Shown here: positions 33,525 to 43,716 of the stretch, in pieces
How the letters are laid out: every line of letters begins with the position of its first letter
Position numbering within the stretch: position 1 is the stretch's first letter
Origin: Nakaseomyces glabratus
Taxonomy: Eukaryota; Ascomycota; Saccharomycetes; Saccharomycetales; Saccharomycetaceae
DNA length: 64,000 nucleotides
Reading direction: 5' to 3'
NCBI RefSeq assembly: GCF_010111755.1
Contig: NC_088951.1
Span: forward strand, 1-64,000
The notes under the pieces: model-generated
Told to the model about the DNA's origin: nothing
Databases searched by the model: none
The model's input: only the letters and a program-made list of their open reading frames with translations
Program-made: the position numbers and the translations under genes

Positions 33525-34134
33525 CCTATTCGTCAATTCTGTAAAGAGACATTCAGTCGAGTTCTATCGACTTAGTTAAGAACTCTATATGCTCTCTGCG
33601 CTTTGCAACTGCAGCTATTGCTTCAACAAGTCATGTTTTTTCTCTTGTTAAAAGAAGGCGGACATCATCAGTTGCATGGGCCAATAATAGCTGAAAAAAT
33701 AGTGGCTAAAATATAGGAAGATTTCGATCAGATAAGAATCAATCATTACTGAATAGGTATATGTAAACATAAAATTAAACTATATTAAATACATAATAGA
33801 CATGATCAAAAATGATTTTTATTAACCTAAAGGCATTGCTCATGTAGTGCTTTTGCCGTTCTACGTGTACATGAGTAATTAGACTACTGCCAACTATCTT
33901 TCTTCGATGTAGTATCATATATGTGATACAGACTTGATGATAAAATCTCTCTGTGTAATGACATTTTGAATATTCATGAGAGTTACCTAAAAAGCTAAAA
34001 CGAAAAGATCAAAACGAAACTCTAATATGAGGAGAAAATTAAATGAGATCATCGTACAAATTGTGTGCTCGAAATCTGCAGCACTCAAACGTCTTCCAGG
34101 CGTTTCAAATCTAACATAGATTATAAACAAAAGC
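33525..34134. other. Intergenic, hypothetical gene to PIB2
   Basis: AT-rich 610 bp holding the upstream region of the minus-strand 279-aa gene and the 3' flank of PIB2. No further gene or defined site seen. Confidence 0.6.
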
Positions 34135-36405
34135 TTAAAAACTGCTCCAATTCCAATCTGCAGGTATTGAACCTACAACGCTATTCACAGTCGGCTCGTC
34201 TTTCTTATTCTGCTTGTCTTCTGACTCTGATCCTGCAACTTCAATTGGTTTTGCTTTAGAATGCTCCCCACTCGATAAAGCAGAATCTAGACTCATCTCT
34301 ACGTTTAAATTGCTCTTTGTCACAATGCCATTGGAAAATGGCCCGTATTTTTTATTTGGGACAACGACGCTTGGTGTCAAGCTAGTTCTTGCTAAATCCT
34401 CATACTCTATGTGGCAAGCATCACAAACCTTGGATAGTGTACCAACACCGCCACCTCCTACAACAAATTTAGCGTCCGAATCTAGGTATAACCAATGCCG
34501 TAGATGCTTTTGACAATATATGTCTCCACAATGACGGCAATGGTGTTTTCTATCAAAAAAGGTGAAGAGTTTATGGCACTGATGACATGCCGATCTTTTT
34601 GAGTCAGGAATCCAATGTGTTCGAGTCGGAAGTTGAGGCGATCTACTTGTAGCAGAAACAATTGAAGATGAATAAGATCCTATTGTCGATGGAGTAATAT
34701 TTCTCTTGTGTAATATCGAGCTTATAGCATCATCTGTTACCTGCTGTTGCCTGTTCGGAAATAGAAACGATGAAATGTATCTTTTATAAGTTTCTACAAC
34801 AGAGGAAGTATTTGAGGTACCACTTTTTTGCGAACCCGCATAATTAATGTCTGTTCTATAACCGGGAGACTTTTTGTTAGCCGCTGGGGTAGTACGTCCA
34901 CTTAATCTAGGGGAGATCTCTTGCAGATCATCATTAGTTATATTAGTTTCAACCACATTTCTTAATACCACTGGCATATAAAGTGGCTTTTTTGGATCAT
35001 TGATCTGTTTGGCATGCCTTCTGTTTACTCCCTGTTTCTGTAATGTGGGGTTATTGGAATTGGACCTGTATCTTACTGGCTTTTGTAACATATCCAAAGA
35101 ATGCATTTTAGTTATCGTTCTCACCTGTGGCTGCTTGGCATCTGCAATAAAGTTTTGGGCATGTGTGTTGGTTGTCATTTCTGGATTATTTTCAACTGTT
35201 ATGTTTCTATCACCAAATTTCATATTCATCATGGAGTGTGAGTTTGTCGTGAAGTTTAGTATATTGGAACTAGATGTTCGGCTCAAATCAGTATCAGTAC
35301 TACTCTGATCATTTAGTTTTACAGTTTTCTTGGGCGCTTCCGATGAAGCTTTCATAGGAGATGGAGAGCTTTTATCTGCAACTAAGAAGTTACTCGACTC
35401 TCTCATAATTTTTCCTTTCTCATTCTCAGATACATTTGTTGTTGGAGTACCGGTGCTCGTCGTATGCTCACTGAATGCCTCATTCAAATTTGACCCTTTA
35501 AAGTTGGACAGCTTCCTTAATGCTTGTGTAGTTAAATCTTTTTGAGAAATTTCATCTTCGTCTTCTGGTTTCAAATCTGATATAACTTCCGGTAACTCAC
35601 GTAGAGCAGTAGGTGTAGCATTATCCACTATTTCATTTCTTATTCTCGGCACCGTTGGAGATTCTTTCTTACTTCCTATCTGTATCCTTTCGTCATTTGT
35701 GAATGGTAGTTTTTTACCTATTTCATTTGAATCCAGACTATTTGAATCATATATCGTTTCCTGTTTTCCAAAATTACTAGCTGTCCTACTAGCGGAATGC
35801 ATCAGCGACCCTGTTCTTTTGATGGAGAACATTGCCGGTGATCTTATCTGCTGACTCATGTTTAGTAAACTATGGCTGATTAAATTCTGATCATTATTAG
35901 TGTTATTAGAACCCATACTGTTTCTATGCATTGATTGCTGCTGTTGTTGCTGTTGATTATTTACATGCTGTTGCTCTTGTATCATAGACCTGAGTGAAAT
36001 ACTGGACAGCATACTCTGCTGAGACTGGGTTCTCCGTTGTGGAATGACTTTGCGCTTTTCAAAGACTAGTCCTTCACTTTGTAGTGAGCCATTCATCCTA
36101 TTTTGGCTAGTGTCATCCCTGTCTGTGAACTCCCCTGACGTGTCCCCGTTCTGAGTCATCCCGCCATCTCCCAAAATCGTGTCCTGACTAGTCTCTCTCT
36201 CATCACCGACTTCAAATGCAACAGATTTCCCTTCCGATCTAGTTTGATCTTTATTAATACCATTGCTGGTAAATCCTTGTTGTTTACCTCGGCCACTACC
36301 GTGGCCATCACTTGGCCCATCGCCATCGGGCTTTTCTCCCGTTGGTGCCGGGTTCTCGGTAGAACCAGAGCTACCGTTTCCGTGCTCCCGCTCTAGCACA
36401 CTCAT
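34135..36405 (-). CDS. PIB2: Pib2-like FYVE-domain TORC1 regulator, 756 aa
   Basis: Pib2 binds phosphatidylinositol 3-phosphate on the vacuole and endosome and signals glutamine to TORC1. The first 590 residues are low-complexity and Ser/Thr/Asn-rich with a poly-Q run (about 150-160). The FYVE zinc finger spans about 597-671: W598-I-P-D601, C607/C610, the basic RKHHCRHCG signature (619-627), C631-Q-K-H634 and C661/C664. The extreme C-terminus (PADWNWSSF) matches the short tail motif that Pib2 proteins use to activate TORC1. S. cerevisiae Pib2 is 635 aa, so this one is longer through its disordered part. The start is the ATG at 36403-36405. It is divergent from STT3, as in S. cerevisiae (YGL023C/YGL022W), which supports orthology. 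Confidence 0.92.
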   Translation of the reverse strand: MSVLEREHGNGSSGSTENPAPTGEKPDGDGPSDGHGSGRGKQQGFTSNGINKDQTRSEGKSVAFEVGDERETSQDTILGDGGMTQNGDTSGEFTDRDDTSQNRMNGSLQSEGLVFEKRKVIPQRRTQSQQSMLSSISLRSMIQEQQHVNNQQQQQQQSMHRNSMGSNNTNNDQNLISHSLLNMSQQIRSPAMFSIKRTGSLMHSASRTASNFGKQETIYDSNSLDSNEIGKKLPFTNDERIQIGSKKESPTVPRIRNEIVDNATPTALRELPEVISDLKPEDEDEISQKDLTTQALRKLSNFKGSNLNEAFSEHTTSTGTPTTNVSENEKGKIMRESSNFLVADKSSPSPMKASSEAPKKTVKLNDQSSTDTDLSRTSSSNILNFTTNSHSMMNMKFGDRNITVENNPEMTTNTHAQNFIADAKQPQVRTITKMHSLDMLQKPVRYRSNSNNPTLQKQGVNRRHAKQINDPKKPLYMPVVLRNVVETNITNDDLQEISPRLSGRTTPAANKKSPGYRTDINYAGSQKSGTSNTSSVVETYKRYISSFLFPNRQQQVTDDAISSILHKRNITPSTIGSYSSSIVSATSRSPQLPTRTHWIPDSKRSACHQCHKLFTFFDRKHHCRHCGDIYCQKHLRHWLYLDSDAKFVVGGGGVGTLSKVCDACHIEYEDLARTSLTPSVVVPNKKYGPFSNGIVTKSNLNVEMSLDSALSSGEHSKAKPIEVAGSESEDKQNKKDEPTVNSVVGSIPADWNWSSF

Positions 36406-36907
36406 TCTCGCAGTATTCCGCTATATCGGGATATATCCTAGTACAGGTCTGTGTGACAAGTTACTGGCTCCCTTATATATCCAAAGTTGCGCTCATCGCA
36501 TTTGTAGACCTCCTCTCGTCAGCCCATCCCAAAGGGCCCAACCTTAGGGAAACCCGTGCCGCACGACTTTCCTGCGCTCTTTTGGCGAAAGGCCCCAGAG
36601 CAGCCAACGAATTTTGGCAAAATGCCAGCGATTGCTTCAAATAAGAGAGGGTCGGGACTGAAATAGTGTTGTTCAGTGTCAGTTATCCACTGGACGTACC
36701 CCAACAAGCGTCAATTGGAACCAGATTAGCTGAGTAAACAAGCTGCTTCCTAGAATTTTGTGTGAGCGTTCGTTCTTTCTTATCTGATATTGCATTCTGC
36801 CAACGGGATTTGCGTTTCGATCGACGTCAATTGGATATTGCGAGGAAAGAGAAGATATCAGGATACAAAACTGGAAATAACTACAAAATAGAGAGAAATA
36901 GAGAGTC
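36406..36907. promoter_or_regulatory. Shared divergent promoter PIB2/STT3
   Basis: 502 bp between the two start codons, GC-richer at the PIB2 side (36480-36660). The part next to STT3 is A-rich, as expected for a yeast leader. No well-defined factor site was identified. Confidence 0.6.
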
Positions 36908-39088
36908 ATGTCGTCTGCTGTATCGGATAGGCAGACTGTGCAATGGGTACTCGTGGTGCTGAAGGCACTCGTTTTCATGGCGATCTTTGGTGCCGCTATC
37001 TCCTCCCGTTTATTTGCTGTGATCAACTTCGAGTCGATTATTCATGAATATGACCCTTGGTTCAACTTCAGGGCTACAAAATACCTGGTTTCACATTCGT
37101 TCCACGAGTTCTTGAACTGGTTCGACGATAGAACATGGTATCCATTGGGTAGAGTCACTGGTGGTACTTTGTACCCTGGTTTGATGACCACAAGTGCTTT
37201 TGTATGGCACATGCTGCGCAAGATCGGTCTACCTGTTGACATTAGAAACATCTGTGTGCTTTTTGCTCCTGCTTTCGCCGGTATTACCGCTATCGCAACT
37301 TACCAATTCACAAAGGAATTGAAGGATTCCTCCGCCGGTCTACTGGCTGCTGTGTTCATGGCTATTGTCCCAGGTTACATTTCCAGATCTGTTGCTGGTT
37401 CTTACGATAACGAAGCCATCTCAATTACTCTATTGATGATAACCTTCATGTTCTGGATCAAAGCACAAAAGACTGGGTCCATCATGCACGCCACTTTCGC
37501 TGCTTTGTTCTACTTTTACATGGTCTCAGCTTGGGGTGGTTACGTCTTCATTACTAACTTAATTCCATTACACGTTTTTATCCTTATCCTAATGGGCCGT
37601 TATAACTCTAGATTATACACTGCTTACTCCACTTGGTACGCAATTGGTACATTGGCTTCTATGCAAATTCCTTTTGTGGGTTTCTTGCCAATCAGATCTA
37701 ATGACCATATGGCTGCCTTGGGTGTTTTCGGCTTCATTCAAATTGTTGCCTTTGGTGACTTCGTCAAGGCCAGAGTCCCCGCACAAAAGTTCAAGGTCAT
37801 CTCCTTGGTTTCTTTATTGGTGTTGATGGCTGTAGGTATTTTGGGTTTGTTCGGTTTGACTTACTTCGGTTTGATTGCCCCATGGACTGGTAGATTTTAC
37901 TCTCTTTGGGATACTGGCTACGCTAAGGTTCACATTCCTATCATTGCTTCTGTCTCCGAACATCAACCAGTAGCTTGGCCATCTTTCTTTTTTGACCAAC
38001 ACTTTTTGATCTGGTTGTTCCCAGCGGGTGTTTTCTTGTTGTTCATGGACTTGAAGGATGAGCACGTCTTTGTTATCTGTTATTCCGTACTCTGTTCATA
38101 CTTCACTGGTGTTATGATTAGATTGATGTTGACTTTAACTCCAATTGTTTGTGTCTCTGCTGCTATTGCTTTATCAAAAATATTTGATATCTACTTAGAT
38201 TTCTCAAAGAGAGATGCTGATGGTAAAGCCGTTCCAAGTTTGGACAAGCCAGCATCCATTTTGGCCAAGTTGGTTATCTCTGGTTCCTTTATCTTCTATC
38301 TATACCTGTACGTCCTACACTGTACCTGGGTCACTAAGACAGCTTACTCTTCTCCTTCTGTTGTCTTGCAAACCAGAGACCAAGTTGGTAACAATATTAT
38401 TATCGATGACTTTAGAGAAGCCTATTACTGGCTAAGAATGAACACTGCTGAAGACGCTAAGATTGCCTCCTGGTGGGATTACGGTTACCAAATCGGTGGT
38501 CTTGCAGACAGAACCACTTTGGTTGACAACAATACCTGGAACAATACACATATCGCCATTGTCGGTAAAGCAATGGCTGCTCCAGAAGAAGTTTCTTATA
38601 AGTTATTGAAAGAACATGATGTTGACTACGTCCTTGTCATCTTTGGTGGTGTTTTAGGTTTCGGTGGTGACGATATCAATAAGTTCCTATGGATGATTAG
38701 AATCTCTAGTGGTATCTGGCCAGATGAGATCCAAGAAAAGAACTATTTCAGTGACTCAGGTGAGTACAGAGTTGACGCCATGGCCTCTAGAGCCATGAGG
38801 CAATCTGTGATGTACAAGATGTGCTACCAAGGCTTTGCAGACTTGTTCCCTAACGGGCAGGCCGTCGATAGGGTTCGTAACCAACAGATCGACAACTCTC
38901 ACGTCGAGCCATTAGATTATTTCGATGAAGTCTTCACTTCCGAGAACTGGTTAGTCAGAGTATACAAGCTAAAGGATGAAGATCCAGAAGGTAGAGAACT
39001 AGGCGACGTCGGATTGATCAACAGACATCCAGCTACATTCAGAAAGAACTCTCTGAAGAAACCAGAACTCAACATGAGAATATTATAG
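36908..39088 (+). CDS. STT3: Oligosaccharyltransferase catalytic subunit Stt3, 726 aa
   Basis: Transfers the lipid-linked Glc3Man9GlcNAc2 glycan to Asn-X-Ser/Thr in the ER lumen (GT66 family, membrane subunit of the OST complex). The sequence is nearly collinear with yeast Stt3 (718 aa). Seen: a first membrane segment at about 13-35; the catalytic EYDPWFN motif with D49; about eleven to thirteen hydrophobic segments up to residue 475; the sequon-recognition motif W522-W-D-Y-G526; and the following DNNTWNNTH segment, which carries an N-glycosylation sequon in yeast Stt3. The C-terminal 200 residues are lumenal. Start ATG at 36908 gives MSSAVSDRQ. The codon bias is strong, as in highly expressed yeast genes. 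Glycosylation by this enzyme would also serve the adhesin upstream, but that is no evidence of co-regulation. Confidence 0.98.
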   Translation: MSSAVSDRQTVQWVLVVLKALVFMAIFGAAISSRLFAVINFESIIHEYDPWFNFRATKYLVSHSFHEFLNWFDDRTWYPLGRVTGGTLYPGLMTTSAFVWHMLRKIGLPVDIRNICVLFAPAFAGITAIATYQFTKELKDSSAGLLAAVFMAIVPGYISRSVAGSYDNEAISITLLMITFMFWIKAQKTGSIMHATFAALFYFYMVSAWGGYVFITNLIPLHVFILILMGRYNSRLYTAYSTWYAIGTLASMQIPFVGFLPIRSNDHMAALGVFGFIQIVAFGDFVKARVPAQKFKVISLVSLLVLMAVGILGLFGLTYFGLIAPWTGRFYSLWDTGYAKVHIPIIASVSEHQPVAWPSFFFDQHFLIWLFPAGVFLLFMDLKDEHVFVICYSVLCSYFTGVMIRLMLTLTPIVCVSAAIALSKIFDIYLDFSKRDADGKAVPSLDKPASILAKLVISGSFIFYLYLYVLHCTWVTKTAYSSPSVVLQTRDQVGNNIIIDDFREAYYWLRMNTAEDAKIASWWDYGYQIGGLADRTTLVDNNTWNNTHIAIVGKAMAAPEEVSYKLLKEHDVDYVLVIFGGVLGFGGDDINKFLWMIRISSGIWPDEIQEKNYFSDSGEYRVDAMASRAMRQSVMYKMCYQGFADLFPNGQAVDRVRNQQIDNSHVEPLDYFDEVFTSENWLVRVYKLKDEDPEGRELGDVGLINRHPATFRKNSLKKPELNMRIL

Positions 39089-39888
39089 CTGTAACATAAA
39101 TTCGGGCTTATTACAGTGTATATATAAATCCATCAAAAATTATCCTATAGTACATATATTTCTTAGATAGAAATCAATTAGTAAAAACAAGCAGTATAAT
39201 AAATCAGTTTGGGGCTAGTTGTCAAACTCCATACACTTCGGATGACTCGCTATGGTAGGGATTGCCATTATACATCACGGTACAGCTTGTGATACCGACG
39301 TCCTTTGTACCTCGCTACTATTTGGTGATGAGCCCTTTTTCCTAATTCGGTAGATTTGTAAACAAAAAATCAAAATTTCAAAAATTTTATTCTCCATAAC
39401 AAACAAACAAACAATAGAGGGCCTTGATTGCGGTATTAGTTATTGCATTTGAAAGGTAATTGAGAGTGTCAATAGTGCGCTCCTCGTTACTGGCGTATAT
39501 TTCGAGTTTCTTTCTTTTTGAACCGTTCTTTTTGTGTAAATAACAGATCAGAGGTTGTTCTTCTAATCTCCTGTGGAAAATTTAACACATAGCTGATCCA
39601 CCACTGTCAAAGCAACGGCTTGGCCTCAGAAACCCAAATAGGATATCATATTGTTATCTTTCTTTCAGTTTTGGTAGTGTTTGCATTTAGTTTTGGAGAT
39701 TGAGTTTTGTTTTCGATATCTTTATAAAAGATTTGAGCTTGAAATTATCCTTCCTCGTTTCGATAAAAGCATCACCGTGACCAATAAGCCAATATCAACA
39801 CTTTTATTGAGCATATACTGCACTATAATCTGATCCATATCGACAAGCTTATAGAATTCAAAAGGACATTAGCAATCTCTCGCCTAAT
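39089..39888. other. Intergenic STT3 to ALK1, ALK1 promoter
   Basis: 800 bp between two plus-strand genes: STT3 3' flank, then the ALK1 upstream region with A/T tracts (39360-39420) and CT-rich stretches. A GC-richer block at 39200-39350 has no recognisable RNA gene; I looked for tRNA boxes and C/D boxes and saw no convincing set. Confidence 0.55.
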
Positions 39889-42270
39889 ATGGACACTTCT
39901 TTCGAGGAGTACGTTAACGGAAACAGAAATGTTCTTGCGCTAGTTGTTTCAGATAATGAGGACGACTATGACAGTTCCATGGACTCTGTGTCAATATCTA
40001 CTGAATTAAATGGCAGTAGCACCAATTTGGATAGGCAAGACACGATACAAGATCAGAGCTCGCCGGTGCCGAAACAAGAACTAGTGGTACCTAGACAACG
40101 TGCCAATGAGAAAGGTGAGAAAGGTACAAAAAGTGGTGGCAGCAAGAGGTGGTCTTTTATATCAAACCATTCTTCTTCATCAAAGAAAAGATGGTCCACA
40201 CTATCCTCAATCCCTAGTGAAAGTGCTAGCAGAGTGCTCTCGGGCACAAAAGATCCAATAAAAAGATTATCATCCGCTAGCAATTTTAGTGTTGACTCTA
40301 TGGGCTTTGATGCGGTATCCAGGAGGCAGACATCATCCGATAAGAACTCGGTTCCTTCATTGAAGAGATCTTCTACTGGTCTATCGCTAAGACAACTATT
40401 CAATAAAATAGTTGTAGCCGAGGATGATACTCTGTCTCAAGGAGGTGATAAGGAGAACACTGGTAACAAAAAAGAAACTGCATCCTTACGTAACTCTGCA
40501 TCAAGCCGCTATCCACTCAGAACATTAACCAATGAGAACGCATCAGGTCTATACCAAGCACAATCACGTACAACATATTCTAATACAGCACGCCATTCGG
40601 TTCATTTTAACCCTACAGGACCTGAGACAAGTAATACGTCCAGACTCTCCAAATCATCTTCCATTACCTCACTGTCATCCAAGTTGAAGTTCTGGAAGCG
40701 CGCTCCTGGTGTACCTAAGTCTGAATCTAAGAGAAATTTGAATATTTCAGAACCTTTGGAACTTGGAAATTCAGACTCAAATATCAGAACAAAGACTTCG
40801 TATTCAGATTTACACAAGTCAATCTATTCCAGCTATCATTATTCAAAAACCTTTTTAAGCGAGCCATTAGAGTCTGGTATGCCAATGAGAGAATTACAAC
40901 AGAAAAAATCAAGAACTTCCATCTTAAACAAAAAGAAATCCGGTTCTAGTTTATCTGTTAATACAGGATTAAAGCACTTTTCTTCTACATCAAGTCTTTC
41001 ATTGGGAGGGTTAAAAAATAAGTCATCTCACTCCAGTATTAATATGAATGTGAGTATGAAACACAAGAGCTCTCACTCTTCGCTACATAAGCTGGCAAAA
41101 CATAGACGTAAATCGAATAATGGTGATGATAGATCTAGTATATCATCCACTACAGCATCAACCATTAGTGCAAACTATCAAATATCCCTACCAGTACCAG
41201 ATCAAGTGTCTCGGGAGAAGATCAGAAATAAACTAAAGAACTCTACATCTTTGTTGTCTTTAAATTCTTCCATACCTGTATTCAAAAAAGAATTTGATGA
41301 GTCACTTTTACAGGAATTGCTTGACTACTGCAACTGTAAATATGTAATCAAGAGGTTAAATTCTTTAGATGATGATGATGTTCCTATCTTTCATACCTTT
41401 AATAACGCTAATCAAATCTCCAAGAATATTTGGAGAATAAGTGGGCCTTTTAATTGGACAAAAGAAAAAAGCATTATATTCAGGCGTATAGAGTTGGGCT
41501 CTGTTGACGATATCACATACTCCAAGAAGGCAATTGCCCTGCATGAATTAAAAGCACATAACTATACCTCACAAATGGCTGGGATTACAAAAGTTTTACG
41601 ATCTTATGTTGTTACTTCTGACATAGCTTCTCCAGGTGACAATATTGACACTGATGATCTTAAGAATTTGTACTTAATAATGGTAATGAAAGACCATGGC
41701 TCTTCTTTGGCAAAACTAACACCCATAAATGACTGGAAAACATCGGTTAATATATTCTGGAATACTGTTTCAATCTTAGCGGGCTTAGAACAAAGGTTGC
41801 AGTTTGAACATAGAAACTTGTTGCTAGATCACATTTTAGTAGATGAAAGAAATGGATCGATTACTATAAGTAATCTAAACAGCTCACGGTTTCAACAAGA
41901 TGACATGAATACTATAGCGTTTACTAGATTGGACGATCCATTATTTTTTCAACGTAATGCAAGAGATGATCAGTATGAAGTTTATAGTACTATGAGGATG
42001 TTTTTAAGTGAGAACTTCAACAACCAGGCCAATGGATGTCCCGTATGGGCCAGGTTTGAGCCGAGGACAAATTTACTATGGGCGCATAATTTGTGCAAAA
42101 GACTAATTCAAGAAACTACAGATTCCAAGCATCAGTCGGAAAGAGACCATCTAACAAGGATATGTTCAGCCATTGATCCCGTAATGCTATCAAGGCGTAG
42201 CATGCTAAAGCGCAATGATGGCGATATAAAGTCATTAATGGATATATTGAAATGGAAGAAAACTTTTTGA
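39889..42270 (+). CDS. ALK1: Alk1-like haspin-family kinase, catalytic residues altered, 793 aa
   Basis: Relative of the S. cerevisiae haspin-like kinases Alk1/Alk2; position next to STT3 and GET1 points to ALK1 (YGL021W). The first 450 residues are Ser-rich and disordered. They hold a KEN box (188-190) and a destruction box R207-x-x-L-x-x-x-x-N215, in line with the known cell-cycle-regulated, APC/C-dependent turnover of the yeast proteins. The C-terminal 460-793 region aligns by pattern to haspin: an FRRIELGS strand where the ATP-binding Lys is expected, then FEHRN (639-643) where haspin kinases have HRD, then ISNLNSSR (660-667) where a DYT-like metal-binding motif is expected. Asn replaces Asp in both places and Arg takes the Lys position, so activity is doubtful. 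Those alignments are by eye. Start ATG at 39889. Confidence 0.88.
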   Translation: MDTSFEEYVNGNRNVLALVVSDNEDDYDSSMDSVSISTELNGSSTNLDRQDTIQDQSSPVPKQELVVPRQRANEKGEKGTKSGGSKRWSFISNHSSSSKKRWSTLSSIPSESASRVLSGTKDPIKRLSSASNFSVDSMGFDAVSRRQTSSDKNSVPSLKRSSTGLSLRQLFNKIVVAEDDTLSQGGDKENTGNKKETASLRNSASSRYPLRTLTNENASGLYQAQSRTTYSNTARHSVHFNPTGPETSNTSRLSKSSSITSLSSKLKFWKRAPGVPKSESKRNLNISEPLELGNSDSNIRTKTSYSDLHKSIYSSYHYSKTFLSEPLESGMPMRELQQKKSRTSILNKKKSGSSLSVNTGLKHFSSTSSLSLGGLKNKSSHSSINMNVSMKHKSSHSSLHKLAKHRRKSNNGDDRSSISSTTASTISANYQISLPVPDQVSREKIRNKLKNSTSLLSLNSSIPVFKKEFDESLLQELLDYCNCKYVIKRLNSLDDDDVPIFHTFNNANQISKNIWRISGPFNWTKEKSIIFRRIELGSVDDITYSKKAIALHELKAHNYTSQMAGITKVLRSYVVTSDIASPGDNIDTDDLKNLYLIMVMKDHGSSLAKLTPINDWKTSVNIFWNTVSILAGLEQRLQFEHRNLLLDHILVDERNGSITISNLNSSRFQQDDMNTIAFTRLDDPLFFQRNARDDQYEVYSTMRMFLSENFNNQANGCPVWARFEPRTNLLWAHNLCKRLIQETTDSKHQSERDHLTRICSAIDPVMLSRRSMLKRNDGDIKSLMDILKWKKTF

Positions 42271-42562
42271 AACTATAACGAATTTCCATTAATTTTTTTT
42301 TTTTACATTATATTTTTATACTATTTAGTGTTTTTCTATTCATTTGGGAGGTTAATAATAATATTTTTTTATCGATACTACTTAAGAAGCATTGCTTTAA
42401 ATACAATTTCAAATCAGCATAAAGTAAATATAAGATATATTTCGTTATGTTATTGCTATTCAATTGCATAAATAGAATTATGAATACAGGTGTATACGAT
42501 TTGTTTGTTACAGGTAGCAACAGATCACAATCAAGCTATGTTTGATGGATATAAGTAATTTA

Positions 42563-43234
42563 TCAATCAACTTTTATTTCATCAGTAACTATTTCCAATT
42601 TTTTGGAAGGCTTACTAACAGGCTTGGCCCACAATTGCATAGTCATGAATTCTATGTTACTAATGACACTATTCAAAGCCCAAAGCCATATTCCTAATGA
42701 GACACCCATGTGTGGGAAGCTAGCGGTCTCGATGGCAAAGGAAGATCCTGTGACAATTGATTTAGCTAACTGCAATGGCAGAATTGCCAAATACAGCCAT
42801 CCTTGACTCCAAACACCAGCGACTAATTGAGGGAACATTTGATGGTGAGGTAGGTTGTAAACTATATGCTTACCCTTCCACAATTTGAAACATAGGAATG
42901 GCACTGTGAGCAAAAGCAGCTTGACCTTTTTCAGGTGGCCCTTTATTTGTTCATTATGAGCTTTCAGTTGAGCACCTAGTTCCGTTATCTCTTTGTCCAG
43001 TTTATCCAATTTCCTGTTGTTCTTAGTCCACTTTGCGTAGTTATCCTGCGCAGAAATGGACTTGTTCTCCTCCTGTATGGAGCGACGCTCCTTTACCAGC
43101 GTCTCAAACTTCACAGAGATAGGGCTGTTCTTGAAGAACAGCGACTGCAACACTAGATCATGGTACGAAGTCGAGTACTCCAACACTTTCAAAACAACCA
43201 CGAACACCACCGCAATGGCAACTACCCAACTCAT
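42563..43234 (-). CDS. GET1: Get1, ER receptor for tail-anchored proteins, 223 aa
   Basis: Get1 and Get2 form the ER membrane receptor that takes tail-anchored proteins from the ATPase Get3. The sequence shows an N-terminal membrane segment (about 3-18), a charged cytosolic coiled coil (about 45-105, rich in Lys/Glu with the ERRSIQEEN stretch) that in the family docks on Get3, and two to three further hydrophobic segments (about 105-120, 145-165, 170-200). It ends in a short basic/acidic cytosolic tail. Length is close to yeast Get1 (235 aa). It is convergent with ALK1 and divergent from CKB1, exactly as YGL020C in S. cerevisiae. Start ATG at 43232-43234. Confidence 0.93.
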   Translation of the reverse strand: MSWVVAIAVVFVVVLKVLEYSTSYHDLVLQSLFFKNSPISVKFETLVKERRSIQEENKSISAQDNYAKWTKNNRKLDKLDKEITELGAQLKAHNEQIKGHLKKVKLLLLTVPFLCFKLWKGKHIVYNLPHHQMFPQLVAGVWSQGWLYLAILPLQLAKSIVTGSSFAIETASFPHMGVSLGIWLWALNSVISNIEFMTMQLWAKPVSKPSKKLEIVTDEIKVD

Positions 43235-43716
43235 TTTCTTCCTTGTTGTACTCGCTCTATCTTAACTCTCCTCGGTGACAAAATGAATCCAACTCAAGAC
43301 ACACAACTCTGTTCTTCAAGATATCCTTATCCATGTAGACCCTCTCCCCAGACTTGTAGCTTGCTCGATGCCCAACGCCCACTGGACAAATCCTTGGCAA
43401 CTTCCTCTCAGTATATCACGTGATTTGTTGATGTTCTGAAATTTGACAAAAAAAATTTGAAGTTTGGCCAACTTTCACCCTTCTAAAGGCTCTTAATGGG
43501 CAGTGCTTGTGCTGTGGAAGCCTTCTTATCGGAGTGGGTACCCAGTGGTTTGCTGATTTGGAGGTAGTATTGATCAACTTTTCTTTGAAGGAGTCTTTTT
43601 TTTAGGTGCTATTGGCTTAGTGTTTTGAATCTAGGGAATAAAAGCGGTTGCGAAAAGTTCTAGATTTAGTTTGGTGGGGGCAATTGAACGTTCTAATATC
43701 CCTATCTTAGAGAAAA
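43235..43716. promoter_or_regulatory. Divergent promoter GET1/CKB1
   Basis: 482 bp between the two start codons. It contains the ATCACGTGAT palindrome (43415-43424), an A-rich run at 43448-43456 and a T-rich run near 43600. No TATA element of standard form was noted. Confidence 0.6.
43415..43424. promoter_or_regulatory. CACGTG palindrome, Cbf1/bHLH-type site
   Basis: ATCACGTGAT is a perfect 10-bp palindrome around an E-box CACGTG, matching the RTCACRTG consensus of Cbf1. It lies about 190 bp upstream of GET1 and 290 bp upstream of CKB1. No CDEIII-like sequence follows, so it is a promoter site and not a centromere. Confidence 0.55.
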
